From Haloprofundus salinisoli (lineage in GTDB: Archaea > Halobacteriota > Halobacteria > Halobacteriales > Haloferacaceae), in assembly GCF_020097815.1 (NCBI RefSeq), contig NZ_CP083663.1, positions 496,001 through 560,000 of the forward strand: a stretch of DNA of 64,000 bases. The letters are read 5' to 3'. The notes beneath the pieces are model-generated. The model searched no databases. It was given only the letters and a program-made list of their open reading frames with translations, and was not told the origin of the DNA. Of this stretch, positions 47,050-55,260 are shown piece after piece (position 1 is the stretch's first letter; each line of letters opens with the position of its first letter). A program made the position numbers and the translations under genes.

Positions 47050-47180
47050 ACGGTTCGGTTGGGTGCCTGATAGATGAGCGTTGTCGTGGCGTGTGAACGG
47101 CTTGCGCTCGGAATCGAATCTCGGCCAATCGGACCGGCACTCGTACACTTTTCATCCCGCCGCACTGACCGAGAACCGAC

Positions 47181-48173
47181 ATGACCGACTCAGCACTCGT
47201 CGTCGGCGGGACGCGCTTCATCGGACGTCACGTCGTCGACGACCTTCTGGAGAACGGCTACGAGGTCACGATCTTCAACCGCGGCAACCACGAGAACCCC
47301 TTCGCCGACGACGACCGCGTCAGTCGCGTCGAGGGCGACCGAACGAACCGAGACGACCTCGAACGCGCCCGCGACGAAGCGGAGCCGAATATCGTCGTCG
47401 ACTGCGTCGCGTACAAACCCGCCGAGGTCGAGGAGGCGGTCGACGTGTTCGCCGACGTCGACGGCTACGTCTACATCTCAAGCGGGAGCGCCTACGGCAA
47501 CGAGGAGATTCCCAAGCGCGAGGGCGTCACCGAACTCTGCGACTGCACACCCGAGCAGGCCGACGACGACTCCGCCGAGAGCTACGGGCCGCGGAAGGCC
47601 GAGGGCGACCGCATCGTCTCCGAGGCCGCCGAGCGCGGCGTCAACGCCACCTCCGTCCGGCCGTGCATCGTCTACGGACCGCACGACTACACCGAGCGCC
47701 TCGACTACTGGCTCGACCGCGTCGACAACTACGACCGCGTCATCGTGCCGGGCGACGGCACGAACATCTGGCACCGCGCCTACGTCGAGGACGTGGCGAG
47801 CGCGCTCCGCATCGTCGCCGAGTCGGGCGAACCGGGCGAGGCGTACAACGTCGGCGACCAGCGTCTCGTCACGCTCGAAGAGATGGTCGAAGTCATCGCC
47901 GACGCCGCGGACACGGATGTAGAAATCGTCCACGCGGGCGAGCGCGAACTCGCCGCTGCGGAGCTCGAACCGACGGACTTCGTCCTCTACCGGTCGTATC
48001 CGCACGTCCTCGACACGAACAAGCTCGCGTCGCTGGGGTGGGAGTCGACGCCCGTCGAGGAGGCGATGCGCCGGACCGTGAAGGAACACCGCGAGAGCGA
48101 CCGCGACGGCTCCGAACACGACCCCGGCCGGGAGGCCGAGGAACGGGTGCTCGGCGTGCTGGATACGATATAA
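47181..48173 (+). CDS. NAD-dependent epimerase/dehydratase (paralogue 2)
   Basis: A 330-residue enzyme nearly collinear with the gene at 45415-46452: VVGGTRFIGRHVVDDL, YISSGSAYGNEEIPKREG, SAESYGPRKAEGDRI, IVYGPHDYTERLDYWLDRVDNYDRVIVPGDG. The active site (Ser/Tyr/Lys region) is intact and the insertion of paralogue 1 is absent. The two genes probably arose by tandem duplication, with the GNAT gene between them. Role in sugar-nucleotide or surface-glycan metabolism is inferred from the family only. Confidence 0.9.
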   Translation: MTDSALVVGGTRFIGRHVVDDLLENGYEVTIFNRGNHENPFADDDRVSRVEGDRTNRDDLERARDEAEPNIVVDCVAYKPAEVEEAVDVFADVDGYVYISSGSAYGNEEIPKREGVTELCDCTPEQADDDSAESYGPRKAEGDRIVSEAAERGVNATSVRPCIVYGPHDYTERLDYWLDRVDNYDRVIVPGDGTNIWHRAYVEDVASALRIVAESGEPGEAYNVGDQRLVTLEEMVEVIADAADTDVEIVHAGERELAAAELEPTDFVLYRSYPHVLDTNKLASLGWESTPVEEAMRRTVKEHRESDRDGSEHDPGREAEERVLGVLDTI

Positions 48174-48215
48174 AAACGAACCGTTCGAGCCGCGTCGTCT
48201 CGTTTTCGGCCCGAC

Positions 48216-48905
48216 TCAGAGCCCGAACCGCTCGTGGTTCATCTCGGGCACTTCCTCTTCGAGCCACTCGCGGAACCACTTGACGCGCTTCAGGCGGCGG
48301 TGGGCGACGCTCTCTGCGGTGTCGCTCTCGATGCGTCGGGAGGCGTCGACGCCGCGCTGGAGGACGCGTTCGACCATCTCGGCGGCGTCCATGTGCGTGC
48401 GGGCTTCGTAGCCCATCCGGAGCAGCATGAGCGCCGTGCCGTTCGCGCCGACCTTGTCGAGGATGTCGGCCTCGATGAGACACTGCGTCTCGAGCGACAC
48501 GTCCGAGAGCGGTCCCTGATACGAGTGGTCCTCGATGGCCTGGCAGACTTCGTCGACGAACGACTGCGGGAAGTCGCCGTGCGAGGAGAGGTACTCGCGG
48601 GCGACGCGCGCGCCCTCTTCGGCGTGGACGTCCTGGTCGGCGTCGAGTTTTGCGATGTCGTGAAACAGCGACGCGACGGCGACGACGTCCACGTCGGCGC
48701 TCTCGCGTTCGGCGATGTGGGTCGCGAGCGCGACGACGTTGAGGATGTGGTTGAACCGGTACTCGGCGCTGTGCCAGGGGTACCACCGCATCCGTCCGCC
48801 GTCGTCCTCGTTCTCCACGCTGGCGGCGAGATAGTCGTAGACGAACCGCTTCATCTCCTCGAACTGTTCTTCTGTAACCTCCGTTTCTTTTATCTCGACC
48901 CCCAC
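48216..48905 (-). CDS. HD-domain phosphohydrolase
   Basis: A 229-residue protein of the HD superfamily. Metal ligands are in HILNVVALATHIAERESADVDVVAVASLFHDIAKLD (paired His-Asp) and in the later DVHAEEGARVAREYL and IEDHSYQG stretches. GTG 48905 (VGVEIKETEVTEEQFEEM) is taken as start because the open frame upstream looks non-coding. The substrate is unknown; HD proteins cleave nucleotides or cyclic dinucleotides. Confidence 0.83.
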   Translation of the reverse strand: MGVEIKETEVTEEQFEEMKRFVYDYLAASVENEDDGGRMRWYPWHSAEYRFNHILNVVALATHIAERESADVDVVAVASLFHDIAKLDADQDVHAEEGARVAREYLSSHGDFPQSFVDEVCQAIEDHSYQGPLSDVSLETQCLIEADILDKVGANGTALMLLRMGYEARTHMDAAEMVERVLQRGVDASRRIESDTAESVAHRRLKRVKWFREWLEEEVPEMNHERFGL

Positions 48906-49107
48906 GGAGTCCACCTCCGATGGGAAGGGCTTTCGGTCATAGTTGCTCGAAGAGAGGTTCGTTTCGCTCTTAGGCGTTACGACAGGGGCGACGACTCGGA
49001 AAATTCGGTGACAGTGGCTGTCTCCGCCGGTGTTTCGCTCCCGATGCCGCGGGTGTGAACACGTCGCAAAGCGAAGCAGTAAGTGGGTTCGGCGGTTCCT
49101 CACGCGT

Positions 49108-49845
49108 ATGTCCGAGCTACTCTACCTCGACGACTCCGGCGCCCGCGAGTTCGAGGCGACGGTCGAACGCGTCCTCGACGACCGAGTCGTCCTCGACCGA
49201 ACCGCGTTCTACCCGACCGGCGGCGGCCAACCGAACGACACCGGGACGCTCGCCGTCGGTGGCGGCGAGGCGGGCGACGAAGCGCAGACGTGGACCGTCA
49301 CCGACGTCTCGAAGAAGGATACGGTGTACCACACGCTGTCGGAGGAACCGCCCCAAGCGGGGACGACAGTGACGGGCCGACTCGACTGGGAGCGTCGGCA
49401 CTCGCACATGAAGTACCACACCGCCCAGCATCTCCTCTCGGCGCTGCTACTCGACGAATACGACGCCGAGACGACCGGCAACCAACTGTACGCCGATCGC
49501 GCGTATCTCGACTGCGCGTACGAGCGGTTCGACGAGGACGACCTCGCCGACATCGAGGCGCGGATGAACGACCTCGTCGACGACGCGATGCCCGTCCGGT
49601 GGTACGTGATGGACCGCGAGGAGGCCGAGGCGTCGCTCGACCCCGAACGGACTCGCCTCAGCCTCCTGCCCGACTCCATCACCGAGATTCGGCTGGTCGA
49701 AATCGGTCCCGAGGACGACCCCTACGACCGAACCGCCTGCGCGGGAACCCACGTCGAGAACACCGACGAACTCGGCACCGTCGAGGTCACGGGGCGGGAG
49801 ACGAAAGGCGGCGAGAAAGAGCGCGTGAAGTTCCGTCTGGTCTAA
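49108..49845 (+). CDS. alaX: Alanyl-tRNA editing protein AlaX
   Basis: A 245-residue free-standing editing domain that hydrolyses Ser- or Gly-mischarged tRNA-Ala. The zinc ligands are His104 and His108 in MKYHTAQHLL and the pair in CAGTHVENTDELG; the glycine motif GGGQP (38-42) is present. The length fits the larger AlaX types, which keep the N-terminal beta-barrel. ATG 49108 gives the conserved start. It overlaps the convergent FkbM gene by 4 bp. Confidence 0.93.
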   Translation: MSELLYLDDSGAREFEATVERVLDDRVVLDRTAFYPTGGGQPNDTGTLAVGGGEAGDEAQTWTVTDVSKKDTVYHTLSEEPPQAGTTVTGRLDWERRHSHMKYHTAQHLLSALLLDEYDAETTGNQLYADRAYLDCAYERFDEDDLADIEARMNDLVDDAMPVRWYVMDREEAEASLDPERTRLSLLPDSITEIRLVEIGPEDDPYDRTACAGTHVENTDELGTVEVTGRETKGGEKERVKFRLV

Positions 49846-50633
49846 TCGACCGTTTCGGCCGCCTCGGCCGCCGTCGGGATGCAGAGCCACGCCCCGGGCC
49901 GTACCCGAATCCGATAGCCGAGCGACCGAAGCAACGACGCGATTTCGTCGGTCCGGTCCTCGCCGCCTTCGGTGTGCGGTTCGAAGTAGACGGTGGGACG
50001 TGCCGACCGGAGTGTCTCGCGCGCGCCCCGAAGCACCTCCAGTCCGTAGCCCTCGACGTCGACTTTGAGGTGGTCCGGCGCCGGCAGCTCGCCACTGGCG
50101 ATGTCGTCGAGGGCGACGACGCGAACGTCGATCTCGTCGCGGACGCTGGCCTCCCACGCTCCGGCGTTTCTGGCGTCGAACGACCCGAGCTCGTCGTACG
50201 TGGAGCGGTGGAACCGGCGCGTTTCGGTCTCCTCGCCGACACCCTCCTCGCGGACGGCGACTCTGTCTCCGAACCCGTTTCGGTCGACGTTCGTCCGGAG
50301 CTGCGCGGCTACGTCGGGGTTCGGTTCGAAGGCGACGACCCGCGCTGTGGGTTCGACGGCGGCGACGGCCAGCGAGTAGACGCCGGTGTTCGCGCCCACG
50401 TCGTAGACGACATCGCCGGGTTCGCAGGCGCGGAGGAGCCGTCCGAGCAACACGTCGTCGACGTGTTTGTCGCTGAGTTCGTAGCTGCGAAAGCTCGCCG
50501 GCCCGGCGTGCTTTCGGGACGCGTACAGTTCGTGGCGGTGATTGAACCCGGAGACGGCGTAGTACGCCGAGAAGAGCGCGTACCGGAGGCCGTAGAACGG
50601 ATGGCGGAGAACGTACCGAACGTCGCTTCTCAT
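49842..50633 (-). CDS. FkbM family methyltransferase
   Basis: A 263-residue SAM-dependent methyltransferase. The SAM motif I is VVYDVGANTGVYSLAVA and motif II is ARVVAFEPNPDVAAQL. The family's LKVDVEGYGLEVLRGA and TVYFEPHTEG stretches follow. An N-terminal ~40 residues with aromatic character (YVLRHPFYGLRYALFSAYYAV) could lie at the membrane. FkbM enzymes methylate sugars or polyketides; here a surface-glycan substrate is plausible but unproven. Confidence 0.88.
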   Translation of the reverse strand: MRSDVRYVLRHPFYGLRYALFSAYYAVSGFNHRHELYASRKHAGPASFRSYELSDKHVDDVLLGRLLRACEPGDVVYDVGANTGVYSLAVAAVEPTARVVAFEPNPDVAAQLRTNVDRNGFGDRVAVREEGVGEETETRRFHRSTYDELGSFDARNAGAWEASVRDEIDVRVVALDDIASGELPAPDHLKVDVEGYGLEVLRGARETLRSARPTVYFEPHTEGGEDRTDEIASLLRSLGYRIRVRPGAWLCIPTAAEAAETVD

Positions 50634-50893
50634 ACTGTCTCTGTCTTTCGGTCGACACTTTGGCGTTCCGGCGTGTCGCACGTCGGTACTTCCGCACGGA
50701 CGGGACGGTCGCAGTCTGCGTATTATCCACCGAACCGCGCGGTTCCGATATCAGGGCCAACGCTTTAGGAACTTCTCTCAGATATTTGACATACCGCCGG
50801 TGCAGTGTGCCGACAAGCCGCTGCGGACCGACGACCGGTGGTCGAGACCGAACGCGACGACGCCCGACCAAACGGATCACAGACTCAAACACC

Positions 50894-51295
50894 ATGTCAC
50901 AGAAACAGAACACTTCCGACACGGGGCAGAGTGACTCGACGCGTCGAACCGTCCTCAAAGCCAGCGCGCTCTCAGCGGGCGGACTCGCGCTGGGACTCGG
51001 GGGGACGAACACCGCCGCCGCCCAGCAGGGCGGCGGTCAGCAACAGCAGTACGACGCGCGGATGTTCGTCCAGGACTACCGCCCGGGGGCGCGGCTACAG
51101 ATCGTCTCCAATCCGATCAACTACACCCCGCAGAATCTCGGGTTCACTCCCTTCAACGACTACAACACCCGGATAGGGATGTACCGGAATACGAACGAGC
51201 GTGTGCTCGTCTTCACGCCGCAGAACGCGCAGATTCAGTCGGGGCAGAGCTTCACGCTCCAGCCGGACTTTTCGCTCTTTCAGGACAACGACTAG
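50894..51295 (+). CDS. Tat-secreted small protein with interrupted Gly-rich tail
   Basis: A 133-residue protein from ATG 50894. Tat signal STRRTVLKASALSAGGLALG is followed by AQQGGGQQQQY. The mature domain (DARMFVQDYRPGARLQIV, YNTRIGMYRNTNERVLVFTPQNAQIQSGQSFTLQPDFSLF) is beta-rich and stops at TAG 51293-51295. The same frame continues for 25 codons (GVISVTLASTGGGGQGGN and more Gly/Ser) to TAA 51371-51373, looking like the natural final strand plus Gly-rich tail. The stop thus removes probable native sequence. It shares the Tat plus Gln-run plus Gly-tail plan with the gene at 43868. Confidence 0.75.
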   Translation: MSQKQNTSDTGQSDSTRRTVLKASALSAGGLALGLGGTNTAAAQQGGGQQQQYDARMFVQDYRPGARLQIVSNPINYTPQNLGFTPFNDYNTRIGMYRNTNERVLVFTPQNAQIQSGQSFTLQPDFSLFQDND

Positions 51296-51452
51296 GGTGT
51301 GATCTCGGTTACGCTCGCTTCGACCGGCGGTGGCGGTCAGGGCGGTAATCAAAGCGGAGGCGGCGGCAGCTAAGATAACAGCGTAACGCAGGAATCGGAG
51401 AACCCTGCGTCAACCACCGTCGAAGAATCGAGTTCTTTCTCGGACGTGCCGT

Positions 51453-51570
51453 GTAGTCCCGGCGGATTCGACCCGCGGTCGCTCACTCCGTTCGCTCTCT
51501 GCTTCGAATCCGCGTAGTCACTATCACTGCTCGCTGACGCTCCCAGAAAGTAGTCCCGGGCGGATTCTGC
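51453..51570. other. Candidate integration site (attL-like repeats) next to integrase
   Basis: Two near-identical direct repeats lie just before the recombinase gene: gtagtcccggcggattc at 51453-51469 and gtagtcccgggcggattc at 51550-51567 (one extra g). A third partial copy in inverted form, gaatccgcgtagtc, is at 51506-51519. DNA composition changes at this point, from core-like GC-rich to accessory. The first repeat's reverse complement looks like a tRNA T-arm/acceptor end, but no complete tRNA could be built. This fits an attachment site; a matching copy should exist at the far end of the element outside the window. Confidence 0.4.
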
Positions 51571-51612
51571 TCGTAAAGGTAATAATCCTCTTCTGAGAAC
51601 AACTGAGCAATC

Positions 51613-53117
51613 GTGCCGAACCTCAACGATCTCAACAATGATAAAAGTAGGTTAGAAAGCCGCATCGAAGACCTACAAGAGCTCCCCCGAGAGGACCGGC
51701 AGCTCTTGCAGTACTGGCTAACGAACTTTCGCGACTCGAACGCCGACTCAACCACACTCGGCCATCTCGGGCACTTACTCACCCTCCAAGAAGAGCTCGA
51801 AGTACCACTCTCAGAAGCAACAAAGTTCGACTGGACCGACGCCGTCTCCACTCTCGCCAACGACCGCAACTGGACGAACGGCACAAAGCGGAACTACCAA
51901 AAATCAATCCGATCGTTTCTCGACGAAGTTGAGGAGGATGTAGCGGCGAACAAAGATGAGATCTCGCTAGCGAAGGACGACTCAGGGGGTAAGATCGACG
52001 AAGACGACATCCTCAGCCCGAAGAAGTCCGTATCCTGATTGACGAAGCCAGCAACCGCCTCAGGGATCAATCCATGTTTGCTGTCCTAATCGATTTAGGT
52101 CTCCGAATCGCTGCTCTGTGTTCTCTCAGGGTCAAGGACTTCGAATTCGAGGATGGCGCGAGCGTTGGGGAAATCACATTGAACGACGAAGCCCTCGGTC
52201 AGAAAGGAAGCGGTGGTCGTACACATGTCGCGACCATCAGCAGTGGGTACATCCGATCGTATCTCCGATCGGAGCATCCACGCCCAGAGGAGCCTGAGGC
52301 TCCCCTTTTTCACAAAATCGGGAGACACTATCGAGAAGATGACCCGAGCGACGACGGGTCCATCAGCCCCGCAGCGTTTCGCCGACGGATGCGTCGGTTA
52401 GCGACAAATACCGACATCGATTTTGAGAAACTGCATCCGCACAACATGAAACACTCAGCAGTAACAATCTGGGCACTTCGCGGGATGTCCGACCGGGAAA
52501 TCGAGTATCGAGCGGGTTGGGCACGCGAGTCTGGGCAGCTCAAACGCTATGAGCACCTTACCGGGGACAATGTCAACAGTCAAATCATCGACACGCTCGG
52601 TATTGAACATGAAAACGACGACGCCCGTACTGTCGCACCAATCAAATCTTGTCCAAACTGTAACGTCTCGATTGATTCGAGTATGCGATTCTGTCCGCAG
52701 TGTGGTCAAAAAATCGACTTGGAGATGCGCCCAGAATGGTTCGTGCAGTATATTGAGGAGTACGGGGAGGACGATGACCTCGCCACGACTCTGCTCAACA
52801 GTCCGTCCCAGATTGTTTCAACGCCCGAAGATCTGCCTGAGTCACATCGAAGCCGTCACCAGGATAAAATCGAACAAGTTGTGGGGTACTCGCTATTCGG
52901 ATCGGCGAGTCCAACCGACACCGACACCGCACCTCTGACCCTCCCATACGCTGACAACGAGACTGAAGAAACGACGGTTTGGGTTCCATTCGGTGTCCTC
53001 GAAGAACACGGTGACTCCCTACGCGTAAAACGCACCAGCGACGGATTACTCTCGCTGCTCGATAACGATGACAATGTTGTCGAGACAGTCGATCCGCTTG
53101 GGATTGATGACACGTAA
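51613..53117 (+). pseudogene. Tyrosine recombinase (integrase), frameshifted
   Basis: From GTG 51613 an N-terminal SAM-like DNA-binding domain (141 codons) runs into a premature TGA at 52036-52038. A neighbouring frame, opening about 52018, continues with EEVRILIDEASNRLRDQS and the catalytic domain: first Arg in IDLGLRIAALCSLRV, box II HPHNMKHSAVTIWALRG and the C-terminal Tyr in LKRYEHLT. A zinc ribbon follows (CPNCNVS, RFCPQCGQK) and an acidic tail. Total length is 1505 bp, one base short of 502 codons, so one base was lost at AGCCCGAAG near 52017-52021. In box II the usual second Arg of HxxR is Lys (HNMK). Confidence 0.85.
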
Positions 53118-53300
53118 CCTCGAAAGCAGGCTCTCACAACTCTAAAACAGGGGTATTTGCGTTCGTGAGTCTATCTCTACACCCCATGTGAGACTGGACG
53201 GAGAAGTCTATTCTGAATTCAACATAATTTGAACAACCATATTTTGGAAAAGCCACTCTCGATGTCCGAAATTAGGGTATACACGTCTCGTACCCCCAAT

Positions 53301-53537
53301 TCACCAGCTAGTAGCGGCGAGTATTTCCGTTACTTCTTCGAAGACACGGTACTGGTAGATGTTCGAAGTCAATCGAACAGACATGCTCGCAGACCACTGG
53401 TACTCTGAACTCAGTATGCACTGTGTATGCAGCACGCGCGGCCCAAACTGCTCAACTTCCGTCAGGATCAGCGTGACCGACTTAGAGGTTATATTCCGCA
53501 CTGTATTATCCAATTCATCACCTGCTGAAAAACTCAT
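53301..53537 (-). CDS. Small hypothetical protein after the winged-helix gene
   Basis: A 78-residue frame from ATG 53537 (MSFSAGDELDNTVRNITSKSVTLILTEVEQFGPRVLHTQCIL) ending EVTEILAATSW. It begins 22 bp after the stop of the winged-helix gene on the same strand, giving an operon-like pair. The sequence looks structured (beta/alpha alternation) but matches no family I recognise. An opposite-strand frame covers the same region and is considered the shadow. Confidence 0.38.
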   Translation of the reverse strand: MSFSAGDELDNTVRNITSKSVTLILTEVEQFGPRVLHTQCILSSEYQWSASMSVRLTSNIYQYRVFEEVTEILAATSW

Positions 53538-53558
53538 CTCCGATATCAAGGTTATATC

Positions 53559-53930
53559 TCACGGGGATTTTCCGAGCTGAGAGACGACAAAATCGTTGGT
53601 CTGGGAGGGTTGTTCAAGAGCCTCGCTAACAGAGAGGATCACGTCAGCCTCTGCTGACAGTCCCGAGATACGGACTTGCTCATTGGTGCGGTCGTATTCG
53701 ACGTGTGTAGCATCCTCAAGTTTCGGAAGGTGAGAGTGTTCTAGCGAGAGAATTACCTTTTGTAGCTCATCGTCGGGGATAGTGTCACACGACCCGTTCT
53801 CTTCCCACTCATAGATTTTCTCTGCGAGTTCGTCGATTGATACCGGGCTTTCCGCGCCCTTCAGGTAGTACAATGCAAACCGTCGTCGTTCCGTGCTGAA
53901 TAGCGAAAAGACCTCGTCTAGTAATTCCAT
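53559..53930 (-). CDS. Winged-helix (DUF7344-like) regulator of the accessory region
   Basis: A 123-residue protein. EVFSLFSTERRRFALYYLKGAESPVSIDELAEKIYEWE opens the DUF7344-type winged helix, and VILSLEHSHLPKLEDATHVEYDRTNEQVRISGLS is its recognition helix and wing. It is related in layout to the core-genome protein at 14648-14998. It probably regulates genes of the integrated region, including its own operon. Confidence 0.85.
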   Translation of the reverse strand: MELLDEVFSLFSTERRRFALYYLKGAESPVSIDELAEKIYEWEENGSCDTIPDDELQKVILSLEHSHLPKLEDATHVEYDRTNEQVRISGLSAEADVILSVSEALEQPSQTNDFVVSQLGKSP

Positions 53931-54100
53931 ACCACCCCCAAGTCAGTACCTGGAATATGAATTGCTCTCACTCAATTCATTAATCGTAGCGCGTGTAGAC
54001 TCACTCGCTACGGCGAGTATCTGTGCCGTATATCCATCTTCCCGAGGTCGAGCAATCGTGGCAACTCAGGGTATGTGTGTTTCCTACCCTTGACTATGCG

Positions 54101-54185
54101 AGATTCGCGCCTTCTATTCAGCACAGCCGCTGAAACCTTCCCAATCTATGTCAAATGTTGTATGCTGAATAGAGAGGGTATATTT
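54101..54185 (+). repeat. Palindromic dispersed repeat, copy 1
   Basis: Left arm 54101-54123 (with cttctattcagca), centre 54124-54162 (39 nt, includes atgtca), right arm 54163-54185 (tgctgaatagagaggg). Here the arms are a perfect 11-12 bp inverted repeat, tctattcagca/tgctgaataga. The end of the right arm contains gggtatattt, a TATA-like box 29-36 nt before ATG 54213. Confidence 0.8.
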
Positions 54186-54212
54186 CTCTTGTACTATACT
54201 ATTATAGGTACT

Positions 54213-54476
54213 ATGGACGACGACCAGCCAGAGGATCAGTCTCAAAAGTCACAACAGAGTTTACGAGTGGAGACAATGACGACTCAGTTCAATCCATCTC
54301 TCCGATTCGATAGCCAACTCTTGGGGCTAATTATTGCATTGGTTTTGATATTTCTGGCCGTATCGACGCATACGTGGGGTGACTACAGTATCATTATAAC
54401 GGGTAGTATTCTCGCCCTTGCCCTACTCGTCGTATTTATTTCGTTTCCGTACAGGATATTCCGAGAAGAGCGCTAA
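54213..54476 (+). CDS. Two-helix membrane protein (87 aa)
   Basis: An 87-residue protein from ATG 54213: a hydrophilic Gln/Ser-rich N-terminus (about 33 residues) and two membrane helices (LLGLIIALVLIFLAVST and YSIIITGSILALALLVVFISF) with a basic tail. It lies between repeat copies 1 and 2 as the sole gene of that unit. Function unknown. Confidence 0.6.
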   Translation: MDDDQPEDQSQKSQQSLRVETMTTQFNPSLRFDSQLLGLIIALVLIFLAVSTHTWGDYSIIITGSILALALLVVFISFPYRIFREER

Positions 54477-54518
54477 GCGACCGTTTTACACTGAGTGTCG
54501 AGACAAACGTAACGATGT

Positions 54519-54610
54519 GACCGATACGCGCGCTGTATTCAGCAGGCGGTGAGCGAACACCTCAATTGCTGTCAGTAACGGAGTGCGAGATACAGAGGTT
54601 CTATTCGGCA
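54519..54610 (+). repeat. Palindromic dispersed repeat, copy 2
   Basis: Left arm 54519-54544 (gaccgatacgcg then cgctgtattcagca), centre 54545-54583 (39 nt, with ctgtcagtaac), right arm 54584-54610 (tgcgagatacagagg then ttctattcggca). It starts 42 bp after the stop of the preceding plus-strand gene. Confidence 0.85.
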
Positions 54611-54662
54611 ACTCGGCGAAGAACATACATATGATTATATTTTATTGCTGAGGAGAGTAGGT

Positions 54663-55100
54663 GTGCAACACCTTCGACCCTCTCGGCGAAACGTGGCGAT
54701 TGGGGGCGTAACTGGGGTCGCTCACTTGTTGCTAATCACTATAGTGTGGCTCTGGTTTGCGTCTCGTGAGCCGTATCCAACGATGTATGAGGAGCCGGTG
54801 GCAGTGCTTTCCTATTCGTATCCGATGAACGTCTGGTTTATCGGTACCGTCGTAGGGCTTGTACTTCTCGGGCTGGTTCCGACTGTCCTGTTCCTCGAAC
54901 AGCAACTGGTCGTCCCCTCACTCAGCGTCGCCGTGTGGTTCGTGATTCACTTCGATAGTCACTGGCAAACGATTCATGAGCCATGGCGGGTGATGGGGAT
55001 TCCTCCGCTGGATTTCTACATTTTTGGCGGCGTCTACACGCTCACGACTGCCGTTCTTGGAGGAGTCGTCGAATACGCTGTCCGCCGATATCTAGCCTGA
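54663..55100 (+). CDS. Four-helix membrane protein (about 145 aa)
   Basis: A hydrophobic protein with helices around NVAIGGVTGVAHLLLITIVW, NVWFIGTVVGLVLLGLVPTV, LVVPSLSVAVWFVIHF and FYIFGGVYTLTTAVLGGVV. There is no ATG; GTG 54663 is chosen, but TTG 54645 is in frame. It is the only gene between repeat copies 2 and 3. It resembles other small accessory haloarchaeal membrane proteins without known function. Confidence 0.6.
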   Translation: MQHLRPSRRNVAIGGVTGVAHLLLITIVWLWFASREPYPTMYEEPVAVLSYSYPMNVWFIGTVVGLVLLGLVPTVLFLEQQLVVPSLSVAVWFVIHFDSHWQTIHEPWRVMGIPPLDFYIFGGVYTLTTAVLGGVVEYAVRRYLA

Positions 55101-55182
55101 ACAATCCGCTCAGACACTGGACAGTAATTGCGTGTTCTGAATCTCTGACTCTGTCCCTCTGTCAAGGAGACGATCGATAGGT

Positions 55183-55260
55183 GACCGATAAGCGCTCTCT
55201 ATTCAGCATAGCCACGATAAACACTCAATCCGGCGTCAGAACCGTGTGCTGAGACTCTTC
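55183..55260 (+). repeat. Palindromic dispersed repeat, copy 3 (right arm divergent)
   Basis: Left arm 55183-55208 (gaccgataagcg then ctctctattcagca), centre 55209-55246 (38 nt, with gcgtcagaac), right arm reduced to tgctgagactcttc (55247-55260). It ends at the stop of the minus-strand lipoprotein gene. Confidence 0.7.

Noticed and set aside
44648-51295. Selenocysteine or pyrrolysine at the in-frame TGA and TAG
   Set aside because: No SECIS-like hairpin or Sec/Pyl genes are in the window, and the two codons differ; nonsense mutation or simple readthrough is more economical.
51440-51525. Complete tRNA gene at the integration site
   Set aside because: A T-arm/acceptor-like end is visible on the minus strand, but the T-loop lacks the conserved T54 and no matching 5' acceptor or anticodon arm is found.
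53203-53280. Possible further repeat copy just after the recombinase
   Set aside because: There is a loose match to the left arm (tctattctgaattcaaca) and gggtata at the expected distance, but the inverted arms do not pair, so it was not counted.
53359-53580. Plus-strand 73-aa ORF
   Set aside because: It overlaps the minus-strand ORF that follows the winged-helix gene in operon-like spacing and has no structural signal.
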